28,355 bases of DNA from JBBRUG01 sp038247995 (GTDB lineage Bacteria; Chloroflexota; Chloroflexia; Chloroflexales; Chloroflexaceae), in the NCBI GenBank assembly GCA_038247995.1, contig JBBRUG010000031.1, positions 1-28,355 on the forward strand. Direction: 5' to 3'. Below are positions 20,490 to 27,546 of this stretch, one piece after another. The notes beneath the pieces are model-generated. The model was not told the DNA's origin. It saw nothing but the letters and a program-made list of their open reading frames with translations, and made no database searches. Every line of letters begins with the position of its first letter. Position 1 is the stretch's first letter. A program made the translations under genes and the position numbers.

Positions 20490-23099
20490 ATGCATAATCC
20501 GGTTGCGTTAACCAAGCTCATCATCCAGCCCGGCGCGCTGCTCGCCACCGCGCCCGCCGTGACGCCGGTGGCTGAGTTCAACGCGGCGCTGGCCGAACAC
20601 GGCCTGTATCTGCCGGTTGAGCCGCTACTGGCCGGGCTAACCCTGACTGAATTGGTTGCCTGGAATGCCGGCGGCCGCCGACGGTTGCGCCACGGCCCAA
20701 TCGGGCGCTACCTGCGTGCCGCGCAGATCGCTCCGTTGGGCGCCGAGCCCTTCACAGTTGGCGGGCCGACTCTCAAGCGCTCAACTGGTTACGCACTCAA
20801 CCGGGCGATTGCCGGCGGCGCGATCAAGCTTGGTGAACTGCGCGAACTGACCGTCAGCGTGCGGCCCTTGCCCGCCGCCCGCGCTGCGTTGCAGATTAGC
20901 GGTCTTGCGCTGCCCGCCGCCGTCGCGTACGCCCAAAGTTTGCTGCGCCAGGGCCTCGCCCTCAGCGCGCTGCCGATCGATCTGCGTAACCCCGAGCGGG
21001 TCACGTTGCTCGTCGAACTGGAAGGGATGGCGGCCGTCGTCGAGCGCCACGTAGTGCAGGCCACCGCTGCGCTTTCTGCAACCGGCGCCCGTTGTGATCG
21101 CGTTGAAGCGAGCGTTTGGGGCCATTGGGAAGATCTGGCGCTCAGCCATTCCGCCCCCGACGCCGTCAGCCTGGATCTTACCGTCCCCCGCGTAGCCTTT
21201 GCCGAACTCGCTACCCAGATCCAGCACATCGCTGCGCGCTATCAGTTCGCTGCCGAACTCTGGGGCGATCTTGGCGTCGGCGCCTTGCACTTGCGCATCG
21301 CCATGCCCGCTGCTGTGGCCCTTACCGCCACCCAACGCGCCGAAGCCGCTCAAGCACTTAAGATCATCAGCACCCTCGCGCAACAGTACGGCGGATCGTT
21401 AAGTACGGAACTCGGTGCACGGCAGGACGCAGGACGCAGGACGCAGGACGCAGGACCGGGGGACACGGGGATGTTTCTGCCTCAGTCCTCAGCCCTCAGC
21501 CCTGATTCTACGATCCCCCAATCCCCCGGTTCCCCGGTTCCCTGGTTCCCCGGTTCCCCGGTTCCCCGGTTCCCCGGTTCCCCGGTTCCCCAATCCCCCG
21601 GTTCCCTGGTTCCCTGGTTCCCCGGTTCCCCGGTTCCCCGGTCCCCCGGTTCCCCGGTTCCCCAATCCCCTGGTTCCCCGGTTCCCCGGTTCCCCGGTTC
21701 CCCGGTCCCCCGGTTCCCCGGTTCCTCAATCTCCGCCCTCCGCTCCATCGTCGGCGACAGCTACCTGCTCACCCGTGCGGAAGACATCGCCACCTATAAC
21801 CTCGACGCCTCGATCGCGCAGCCTACCGGCGCGCCGCTGGCCGTAGCCTTGCCGGCCAACACCGCCGAAGTCGCTGCGCTCGTGCGTGTGGCTGCCGCGT
21901 ACGGCCTGCCGGTAGTTAGTCGTGGCGCCGGCAGCGGCCTGGCCGGCGGATCGACACCGAGCCCCGGTGCGCTGGTGCTGGCGCTCAATCGCCTGGAACA
22001 GATCACGATCGACGCCGATCAGATGGTCGCTCACGTCGGCGCCGGCGCAGTTACCGCCGAGATCCAGCGTGCCGCTGAGGCCGTGGGCCTGTTCTACCCG
22101 CCCGACCCCTCCAGTCAGACTGCCAGCACAATCGGCGGCAATATCGCCTGTAATGCCGGCGGGCCGCGCTGCGTGAAGTATGGCGTCACCGCCGACTACG
22201 TTCTGGCCCTCACGGCTGTCCTCGCCGATGGCACGGTAGTTCGTTGGGGCGATGGTCTGGTCGGGCAGGGGCCGGAGAATGGATTGGCCCAATTGCTGGT
22301 TGGCTCTGAGGGTACGCTAGCGGTGATCACCGAGGCGACGCTGCGCCTGCTGCCGCTGCCGGCTACTCGGCGCACGATTATGGCAATCTTCCCCACGCTC
22401 GACGCCGCGTGCACCACGGTTGAGCAGATCATGGCCGCCGGAATTGTACCTGCCGGCCTTGAGTTAATGGAAGACGCGACGATCGCCGCCGTAGAGGCAT
22501 TCTTGCAGATCGGCCTGCCCACCGACGCCGGCGCAATGTTGCTCATGCTCGCCGACGGTGAACCCGAGGCGGTAGATGCCGAAAGCGCCGCCCTCGCCGA
22601 TCTGGCGCACCAGGGCGGCGCCACGCGGGTCGAGGTGGCCCGTACGGCGGCTGATGAAGCCAACCTCTGGCGCGCACGGCGGGTCGTCTCAATCGCGCTT
22701 ACCCGTGTGCGCCCCAACCGCCTTGGCGAAGATATTAGCGTACCACTGCCGCAGATCGCAGCCTGTGTGCGGGCGATCAAAGTTGCCGCCGCGCGGCACA
22801 ACCTACCGATCGTCGTCTACGGGCACGCCGGTGACGGCAACCTGCACCCCAACATCCTCTTCGACGCCAACGATCCCGCCGAGACGGCCCGGCTCTGGCC
22901 CTGCGCCGAAGATGTCTTCCGTGCTGCGCTGGCCGTCGGCGGCACCCTTTCCGGCGAGCACGGCGTCGGCACGCTCAAACGCCCCTTCATGTACGAGGCC
23001 CTCGGTGCGCCCACCATCGCCGCCATGCATGCAATCAAACGCCACCTCGACCCAACCGATCTACTTAACCCCGGCAAAGTCCTTCCCCCCGCAACGTAG
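20490..23099 (+). CDS. GlcE-GlcD-like FAD-linked oxidase fusion
   Basis: An 869-residue protein in three parts. Residues 1-309 resemble the GlcE subunit of glycolate oxidase: LTLTELVAWNAGGRRRLRHGPIG, then a shortened flavin-binding section ending ELRELTVSVRPLP and an oxidase C-terminal part. Residues 310-412 are low complexity, with FPGSPVPR repeats encoded by simple DNA repeats. Residues 413-869 are a complete GlcD: the PCMH FAD domain with VVSRGAGSGLAGGSTP and NIACNAGGPRCVKYGVT, and the FAD-oxidase C-terminal domain with HAGDGNLHPN and SGEHGVGTLKR. GlcD-type enzymes oxidise glycolate or D-lactate. No GlcF iron-sulfur partner is in the window. ATG 20490 is chosen because the frame upstream is octamer repeat; no Shine-Dalgarno sequence is seen. 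Whether one polypeptide or two are made is unresolved. Confidence 0.82.
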   Translation: MHNPVALTKLIIQPGALLATAPAVTPVAEFNAALAEHGLYLPVEPLLAGLTLTELVAWNAGGRRRLRHGPIGRYLRAAQIAPLGAEPFTVGGPTLKRSTGYALNRAIAGGAIKLGELRELTVSVRPLPAARAALQISGLALPAAVAYAQSLLRQGLALSALPIDLRNPERVTLLVELEGMAAVVERHVVQATAALSATGARCDRVEASVWGHWEDLALSHSAPDAVSLDLTVPRVAFAELATQIQHIAARYQFAAELWGDLGVGALHLRIAMPAAVALTATQRAEAAQALKIISTLAQQYGGSLSTELGARQDAGRRTQDAGPGDTGMFLPQSSALSPDSTIPQSPGSPVPWFPGSPVPRFPGSPVPQSPGSLVPWFPGSPVPRSPGSPVPQSPGSPVPRFPGSPVPRFPGSSISALRSIVGDSYLLTRAEDIATYNLDASIAQPTGAPLAVALPANTAEVAALVRVAAAYGLPVVSRGAGSGLAGGSTPSPGALVLALNRLEQITIDADQMVAHVGAGAVTAEIQRAAEAVGLFYPPDPSSQTASTIGGNIACNAGGPRCVKYGVTADYVLALTAVLADGTVVRWGDGLVGQGPENGLAQLLVGSEGTLAVITEATLRLLPLPATRRTIMAIFPTLDAACTTVEQIMAAGIVPAGLELMEDATIAAVEAFLQIGLPTDAGAMLLMLADGEPEAVDAESAALADLAHQGGATRVEVARTAADEANLWRARRVVSIALTRVRPNRLGEDISVPLPQIAACVRAIKVAAARHNLPIVVYGHAGDGNLHPNILFDANDPAETARLWPCAEDVFRAALAVGGTLSGEHGVGTLKRPFMYEALGAPTIAAMHAIKRHLDPTDLLNPGKVLPPAT
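21424..21456 (+). repeat. 7-bp tandem repeat AGGACGC
   Basis: Four full copies of AGGACGC plus AGGAC lie in the linker of the GlcE-GlcD frame. A related AGGACGCAGG pair occurs after the sugar dehydrogenase stop (about 4755-4780). A change of one unit would shift the reading frame. Confidence 0.9.
21514..21725 (+). repeat. 8-bp tandem repeat GGTTCCCC inside a coding frame
   Basis: About 25 units of GGTTCCCC, with CCAATCCCC, GGTTCCCT and GGTCCCCC variants. Three units (24 bp) encode the octapeptide FPGSPVPR. The array has no stop in the used frame. As 8 is not a multiple of 3, gain or loss of one unit would put the GlcD half out of frame. Confidence 0.93.
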
Positions 23100-23121
23100 G
23101 GGCGACCCAACGTGGTCGCCC
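23097..23121. repeat. REP-like element overlapping the flavoprotein stop
   Basis: TAGGGGCGACC and GGTCGCCC form an 8-bp inverted repeat (23100-23107 with 23114-23121, loop of 6). The TAG of the element is the stop codon of the flavoprotein gene. A second, degenerate copy follows at 23152-23179. The rest of the gap (to 23292) includes CGAATGCTTCGACCCTACACC (23217-23237), which is shared in part with 11199-11217 and 146-158. Confidence 0.7.
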
Positions 23122-23292
23122 ATTGATGCGAGGCGGCCCGTCGATCGCAACGTAGGGGCGATCCGCGTGGTCGCTCGCCATGGTGCGCCATCGTGGAGGC
23201 CTATAGTCTCGGGGTACGAATGCTTCGACCCTACACCTGCTGGGATCAGTCCGCAAAAAACGCCGGAATGCAACGTGTGCATCCCGGCGCCT

Positions 23293-23320
23293 GCCGCGTG
23301 CCGCGTGCCGCGTGCCGCGT
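23293..23320 (-). repeat. 7-bp tandem repeat GCCGCGT
   Basis: Four perfect copies of GCCGCGT (ACGCGGC on the minus strand) end two bases from the stop codon of the minus-strand paralog 2 gene. Again a short tandem word directly abuts a stop codon. Confidence 0.9.
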
Positions 23321-23322
23321 GC

Positions 23323-24645
23323 CTACCGTCCCTGACGCTGCTTTAACTCAGCGATCAGGCTCTGCACTTGCAAGTAGGAAGGCCGTGGGCTCCAGTCGGG
23401 GTTGATGATCCCAAAGCTGGCCTGTTCGTGCAGCGGATCGAGGTCGTTTTCCACCTTAGTGACGGCGAAGTTCATGTTCCAGAGGAACATATTGCCGATC
23501 CAAGGGTATTCATTGTAGGAGCGGCGGATGGCCCCGGTGATGAATTCCGCCTGATCTTCAAAAGAAACCTGGTTGCCGAACTCGTAGCCGGGCGAAATGT
23601 TCTGTGTTGCCCAGCCGAATTCGGTGATCCACATCTCCCGATCGCCCATGCCATATTCTTCCATCCAGCGGCGCACATTCTCCACGTGGCGGAAGTAGAA
23701 CGTCGGGTGATCGGTCCAGCCCTGCGCCGTGCTTGGGTTGTCAGGCCACATCGTATCGGGCGGGTTCGCCGATCCGCCGGGATGGACTGCCTGCACGTCG
23801 AAGTAGTTGCGCACCTCGCCGCCGTTGTAGCTGTACATCGCCCGGTAGAAATCCTCGTCGGAGAGCGCGATCGATGGGTTCGTTACGCCCGTTGACGACG
23901 ATGCCGCCGCCAGCACGATCGCATTCGGATTGAGCGCCTTGATCCGCTGGTAGGCTTCCTTCAAAATTTCAACATAATGGCCGACATCTTCCGGCACAAT
24001 GCTGCCGCCATTTTCATGCGCCAGGTTCGGCTCGTTCCAGATCTCATAGGCGTGGATCTTGTCGCCGTAGCGCTGCACCATCAGTTCCACGAAGTTACCG
24101 AGCATCACCGGGTCATCGGGCAGCCCATTGGTGGCATTGTAGCTTGTGGGCGACTGCACCACGTTCACCAGTAGCTTGCGCCCGTAGGCGTTTACCGTCT
24201 CAACAATCCGATCGAGCTCATCCCAACCATAGATCCCATTCACCGGATCTTCAATATCGCGCCAGACAACCTGCTGGCGCACCCAATCGAAGCCGGCGTT
24301 TTGGGTGAGTTGGAGCACTCGATCGCGGTCGGTGTAGTACAGGTGGGTGACGATGCCGAATTCAAGGTAGTCGGGGTTGATCGGGCCGCTGTCGGTTGTC
24401 GGCGCGCTCGGCTGGGCGATCGTGCCCGCCGTTGGTTGCTGCACCGGAATGGTTGTTACCGGCTCGGCTGTCGAGCCTGCTGTCGGGTCTGCTGTCGGGT
24501 CTGACGTGGGGTTATCGTTCGGCGTGCCGACAACCGCCGCCGTCGGCATGGCATTGGGCGTATTCGGCGCTGCGGCCTGGCCGCCGCATGCTGCAATCAA
24601 GAGAATACTGAGGATGAGGGTAAGTCGAAGTAGACGCACACGCAT
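23323..24645 (-). CDS. Secreted glycoside hydrolase-like lipoprotein, paralog 2
   Basis: A 440-residue lipoprotein with signal peptide and lipobox IAAC (Cys20), a Thr/Pro/Asp-rich tether (about 22-92) and a clan GH-A-like barrel (about 95-435). WNEPN carries the presumed acid/base Glu205 and WITEFGW the presumed nucleophile Glu342, with the same 137-residue spacing as paralog 1. Shared blocks include VTHLYYTDRDR, WRDIEDPVNGIYGWDELD, AVHPGGSANPPDTMWPDNPS and MFLWNMNF. AGGAG lies 9 bases before ATG 24645. It follows paralog 3 in the same direction, separated by two strong hairpins, so it probably has its own promoter. It is probably anchored on the outer face of the membrane; the substrate is unknown. 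Confidence 0.85.
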   Translation of the reverse strand: MRVRLLRLTLILSILLIAACGGQAAAPNTPNAMPTAAVVGTPNDNPTSDPTADPTAGSTAEPVTTIPVQQPTAGTIAQPSAPTTDSGPINPDYLEFGIVTHLYYTDRDRVLQLTQNAGFDWVRQQVVWRDIEDPVNGIYGWDELDRIVETVNAYGRKLLVNVVQSPTSYNATNGLPDDPVMLGNFVELMVQRYGDKIHAYEIWNEPNLAHENGGSIVPEDVGHYVEILKEAYQRIKALNPNAIVLAAASSSTGVTNPSIALSDEDFYRAMYSYNGGEVRNYFDVQAVHPGGSANPPDTMWPDNPSTAQGWTDHPTFYFRHVENVRRWMEEYGMGDREMWITEFGWATQNISPGYEFGNQVSFEDQAEFITGAIRRSYNEYPWIGNMFLWNMNFAVTKVENDLDPLHEQASFGIINPDWSPRPSYLQVQSLIAELKQRQGR

Positions 24646-24671
24646 ACAATGCTACTCCTATGGACATACAA

Positions 24672-24700
24672 ATGGCTGCGGGCGATAATCCCGCAGCCAT
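24672..24700. repeat. Perfect 11-bp hairpin between paralogs 3 and 2
   Basis: ATGGCTGCGGG and CCCGCAGCCAT pair perfectly around CGATAAT. It lies 27 bases before the start of paralog 2 and could be a leader hairpin of that gene or a late terminator for paralog 3. No T run follows. Confidence 0.55.
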
Positions 24701-24721
24701 AGCATACCAGATCTGTCCTGT

Positions 24722-24756
24722 GTTGTGACGGTGCAGCGAAGCTGCACCGTCACAAC
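24722..24756. terminator. Perfect 16-bp hairpin after paralog 3
   Basis: GTTGTGACGGTGCAGC and GCTGCACCGTCACAAC pair over 16 bp around GAA. It lies about 110 bases beyond the minus-strand stop of paralog 3. The stem is strong but has no T tail. Confidence 0.55.
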
Positions 24757-24828
24757 GAATGCCGACTTGCAACAAGGCGTCAGTCCAGCCTGCAGAGTAG
24801 AGCGCGTGCCTGGATCGCGCTCTTGGGT

Positions 24829-24864
24829 CAGTGCCTCAGTGGCGCAATCAGCGTGCTCAGTGCG
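24829..24864 (-). repeat. CACTGA intergenic element, copy D
   Basis: On the minus strand CACTGA begins two bases after the TAG of paralog 3, followed by GCACGCTGATTGCGC, CACTGAGG and CACTGACC. The position relative to the stop codon is identical to copies A, B and C. Confidence 0.65.
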
Positions 24865-26667
24865 CTAGTCCTTCGGCATGGCCTGAATGGCATACCAGGC
24901 CGGGCGCGGGGTCCAGTCGCCGTTCAGCACACCGAAGCTGGCCTGCTCATGGAACTCGTTGCCTTCGGCACGCCAGGGCACCGCAAAGTTCAGGTTCCAG
25001 AGGAACATCGCGCCGACCCACGGAGCATACTCGCGGCGGCCCTTCTCGAAGGCGCGCACGATGAACTGCGACTGCTGATCGAGCGAAATGCTATTGCCGT
25101 ACTCATAGCCGGGCGTGTTGTTCGTCGTCGCCCAACCAAACTCAGTCAGCCAGATCTGCTTGTCGCCCATGCCGTTCTGCACCAACACATTGCGGATATC
25201 CTCAACGCGCCGGAAGTAGAACTCGCGGCTGGTGCGCCAGCCCGGGCCGGGGCCGGGGTTGTCCGGCCACATCGCGTCGGGCGGGTTGTACTGGCCACCG
25301 GGGTGTACGGCAACCGCATCCACGTGCGTGCGAAACTTGGGGTTCCCCGCCATCTGGCGCTGGAACTCCGTGTCGCTAATTGCAATATCGAGCCGGTTTG
25401 TCTCGGTACTGGTCGGCGCGCCGCTGACGACGATCGCCATTGGGTCACGCGCCTTGATCGCATCATAGGCTACAGCAAGCAGGTCGACATAATAGTCGGC
25501 ACTGGCTACCCGCCCGCCCACACCACCGTCGCGGGCGCAGTCGCCGCCGTTTTCGCAGGCGCGGTTCTGCTCATTCCAGATCTGATAGGCCTGGACGCGA
25601 CCGCGGTAGCGGGCCGCCATTTCGCCCATAAAGTAGGCGAAGTCGCCGAAACGCTCGCGGGCGGGCATACCGTTGCTGCCGTTGCTCGTAGCCCACGCGG
25701 GCGAGCCGACGACGCTGATCAGCAAGCTTACGCCGTTCGCACTGGCATCGGCCACAATATCGTCGAGCTCATCCCAGTAGATCGCGCCGGATCGGTCGTG
25801 GAGGTACTCCCAGCGTACCTGCTGGCGGATCCAGTTGATATTGGCATTCTTCGAGAGCGTAAGCACGCGATTGCGATCCTGCCAGCCGGTGCCCTGACCA
25901 TAGAGGTGGGCGTTGAAGCCGTAGATGAACTGGCGCGGCAGGGCGTTATCGGCGGTGCGGAAGCTGAATGCCGCGTTATTGTTGTGGAAACGATCGCGGT
26001 ATTCATTGCCCAGCAGGCCAAGCAGCACGCGGTACTGCGGATTCGCCTGGTTCGGGTGCCATTCCATGCGCTGGCGCTCGAAGTACTGCACCCAGTAGGT
26101 CTGGCCGTCGGCGGCGTTGACTTCCTGGAACTGCTCGGAGAGCGGGCGCCCAAACACCTCCAGGCCGCCATTGTTCAGCCAGAAGTCGCGGAAGGGTGCG
26201 GGGCCGTTGCGCAGCGTGTGGCCGGTGACACTATCGTAGGTGCCGTCGTTGGGGTTGCCGACGCGCTGGAAGGGCGCTTCGTTCTCGCGGCCCTGAGCGA
26301 GGCGGGTGCCCATCAGGCGGCCCAGGATGTAAAAGCGGTTGCCCTGCTGGCCGAAGTTCTCCGGATGCTCTTCAAGCACGGCGCGCTCGAAGTATTGCAC
26401 CCGATAGAACTGGCCGGGGTTGGTGAAGCTCTCCTCGACAAACGGCTGCGAGATCGGGAAGCCCAGCACGAACAGCGCATTGGGCGTATTCTTCCAGAAC
26501 TCCAGGAACCAGTTCACGGCCGAATGGCCCGTTTCGCCGAAATAGCGCGCCTGATAGGGCGGGAAGGTGTCGGCTACGCCGACCTGAGCGGCGCTTTGGC
26601 GCGGCCATGCTGCCAGCGTCACGATGATCGACACAAGAACCAGGGCGGACAGAATCCGTCGTGCCAT
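24865..26667 (-). CDS. Secreted glycoside hydrolase-like protein with duplicated N-terminal module, paralog 3
   Basis: A 600-residue exported protein with a classical signal peptide and no lipobox. Residues 35-260 hold two related modules. Each has (E)TGH, an F-x-FW segment (FLEFWKN, FRDFWLN), a GxP-(I/L)S turn (LGFPISQ, FGRPLSE), a VQYFERxxxExHP core and a closing (I)LG(R/L)L strand. This module type recurs in Chloroflexota surface proteins. Residues 265-600 form the clan GH-A-like barrel, with WNEQN (Glu366) and WLTEFGW (Glu509), 143 residues apart. CENGGDCARD in the barrel adds two cysteines absent from the paralogs. ATG 26667 is preferred to GTG 26673 because AGGAG lies 9 bases before the former and only 3 before the latter. 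Confidence 0.86.
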   Translation of the reverse strand: MARRILSALVLVSIIVTLAAWPRQSAAQVGVADTFPPYQARYFGETGHSAVNWFLEFWKNTPNALFVLGFPISQPFVEESFTNPGQFYRVQYFERAVLEEHPENFGQQGNRFYILGRLMGTRLAQGRENEAPFQRVGNPNDGTYDSVTGHTLRNGPAPFRDFWLNNGGLEVFGRPLSEQFQEVNAADGQTYWVQYFERQRMEWHPNQANPQYRVLLGLLGNEYRDRFHNNNAAFSFRTADNALPRQFIYGFNAHLYGQGTGWQDRNRVLTLSKNANINWIRQQVRWEYLHDRSGAIYWDELDDIVADASANGVSLLISVVGSPAWATSNGSNGMPARERFGDFAYFMGEMAARYRGRVQAYQIWNEQNRACENGGDCARDGGVGGRVASADYYVDLLAVAYDAIKARDPMAIVVSGAPTSTETNRLDIAISDTEFQRQMAGNPKFRTHVDAVAVHPGGQYNPPDAMWPDNPGPGPGWRTSREFYFRRVEDIRNVLVQNGMGDKQIWLTEFGWATTNNTPGYEYGNSISLDQQSQFIVRAFEKGRREYAPWVGAMFLWNLNFAVPWRAEGNEFHEQASFGVLNGDWTPRPAWYAIQAMPKD

Positions 26668-26792
26668 GCTCACTATCTCCTCTAGTCGTGCTGCGTCCGG
26701 ATCGAGCGTCGCGGAGCGAAGAAATTGCCTGTACTATGACCGATTGTAACAACCGCATCTGACGCTTGTCTGAGTGCGGGCTGATTGCGCGG

Positions 26793-27308
26793 TTACGGTT
26801 CCGTTACGGTGGCGAGCGCCAGGCGTACGGCTTCGTCGGGGGTATGGGCGTGGATGAGATACGGGGTATTGTCGGCGTCATTGCCCAGGTCCCAGCTGTC
26901 GAGCGCAATCACCGGCCGCCCGCATTTGCGGGCCAGGGCGATTTCTGAAAGGGTACCGAACTCGCCGCCAATCGCAATCACTGCTTCAGCCGACTGCACA
27001 ATGATCACATTGCGGGCGTGGCCCATGCCGGTAGCAACTGCCACCTGAACATACGGGTTCGCCGCTTGGGGATCGTCGCCGGGCAGGATCCCGACTGTCA
27101 CGCCGCCAGCCTCCACGGCGCCTTTGCAAGCTGCCGCCATTACCCCGCCGCGCCCACCGCATACCAGAAGCGCGCCTGACTCAGCGAGTCGGCGGCCAAC
27201 GGCTTCAGCAAGCGCATTTAAATCGGGATCGTCGGTACTACTACCACAGACCGCAATGGCGAGCCTACGGGGCAGGAGCAGGGGTTGAACTGGGGTCGCG
27301 TCGGTCAT
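26793..27308 (-). CDS. LOG/TIGR00725 family protein (SLOG fold)
   Basis: A 171-residue Rossmann-like protein. LAIAVCGSS opens the first strand, GGRGGVMAAACKGAVEAGGVTVGILPG carries the GGRGGVM-type phosphate loop, and IAIGGEFGTLSEIALA is the second conserved GGxGT motif shared with lysine-decarboxylase-like (LOG) proteins. LOG enzymes cleave nucleoside monophosphates to base and ribose phosphate. TIGR00725 members are close relatives without an assigned reaction and bind nucleotides. ATG 27308 is chosen because a consensus promoter (27406-27378) lies inside the longer open frame that runs to 27530, so that extension cannot be translated from this transcript. No Shine-Dalgarno sequence is evident. 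Confidence 0.88.
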   Translation of the reverse strand: MTDATPVQPLLLPRRLAIAVCGSSTDDPDLNALAEAVGRRLAESGALLVCGGRGGVMAAACKGAVEAGGVTVGILPGDDPQAANPYVQVAVATGMGHARNVIIVQSAEAVIAIGGEFGTLSEIALARKCGRPVIALDSWDLGNDADNTPYLIHAHTPDEAVRLALATVTEP

Positions 27309-27377
27309 CGAGCGGAGGCAGCGCAGGCGACGTGGCCCGAGCCGGTACGTTGCTTCACAGACACTTCGGACGTTCGG

Positions 27378-27406
27378 ATTATAGCGGCCCTTGGATGATG
27401 CGTCAA
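27378..27406 (-). promoter_or_regulatory. Promoter of the LOG family gene
   Basis: TTGACG (27406-27401) and a perfect TATAAT (27383-27378) on the minus strand are 17 bases apart. The predicted start near 27371 gives a leader of about 60 bases before ATG 27308. Confidence 0.82.
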
Positions 27407-27443
27407 ATGGGTCATAGTATGATGCAACGCCCAAGACGCAAAG

Positions 27444-27477
27444 AGAACGCAAAACCGCTTGCGAGATTTTGCGTTCT
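27444..27477. repeat. 11-bp inverted repeat
   Basis: AGAACGCAAAA (27444-27454) and TTTTGCGTTCT (27467-27477) are perfect inverted copies with a 12-base loop. They lie next to the tRNA-like fragment. The preceding bases (AAGACGCAAAG) are a third partial copy of the arm. Confidence 0.7.
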
Positions 27478-27481
27478 GATG

Positions 27482-27531
27482 TGAAGCGGGAGACGAGCCT
27501 CGAACTCGCGACAGCCTGCTTGGGAAGCACG
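27482..27531 (-). pseudogene. tRNA-Gly(CCC) 3' fragment
   Basis: On the minus strand the anticodon loop TTCCCAA is flanked by GC-rich arms (GTGC/GCAGG), followed by a T-arm with 5-bp stem GCGAG/CTCGT around TTCGAGG, and the acceptor strand CTCCCGC plus TTCA. This matches the 3' half of a bacterial tRNA-Gly with anticodon CCC. The 5' half (GCGGGAG acceptor and D-arm) is missing: upstream is the end of the response regulator gene. The 3' tail TTCA lacks a proper CCA. Inverted pieces of the T-arm and tail lie at 27537-27550. It is a remnant, not a functional tRNA. Confidence 0.65.
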
Positions 27532-27546
27532 GATAAAGGCTCGTCT

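Noticed and set aside
21482..21748. Minus-strand Gly/Glu/Pro repeat protein (PGNRGTGE units)
   Set aside because: It is the reverse translation of the GGTTCCCC array inside a better supported plus-strand frame.
24823..26685. A 620-codon open frame on the plus strand opposite paralog 3
   Set aside because: It is the antisense shadow of a clear glycoside hydrolase gene with signal peptide and active-site motifs. The plus-strand product has no recognisable domain and the frame is open because of high GC codon bias.
27309..27530. N-terminal extension of the LOG family gene back to 27530
   Set aside because: It would run through a tRNA-like fragment, an inverted repeat and a consensus promoter; the family fold begins just after ATG 27308.
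27482..27531. Functional tRNA-Gly
   Set aside because: No 5' acceptor strand or D-arm can be found upstream to complete the cloverleaf, and the anticodon stem has a mismatch.
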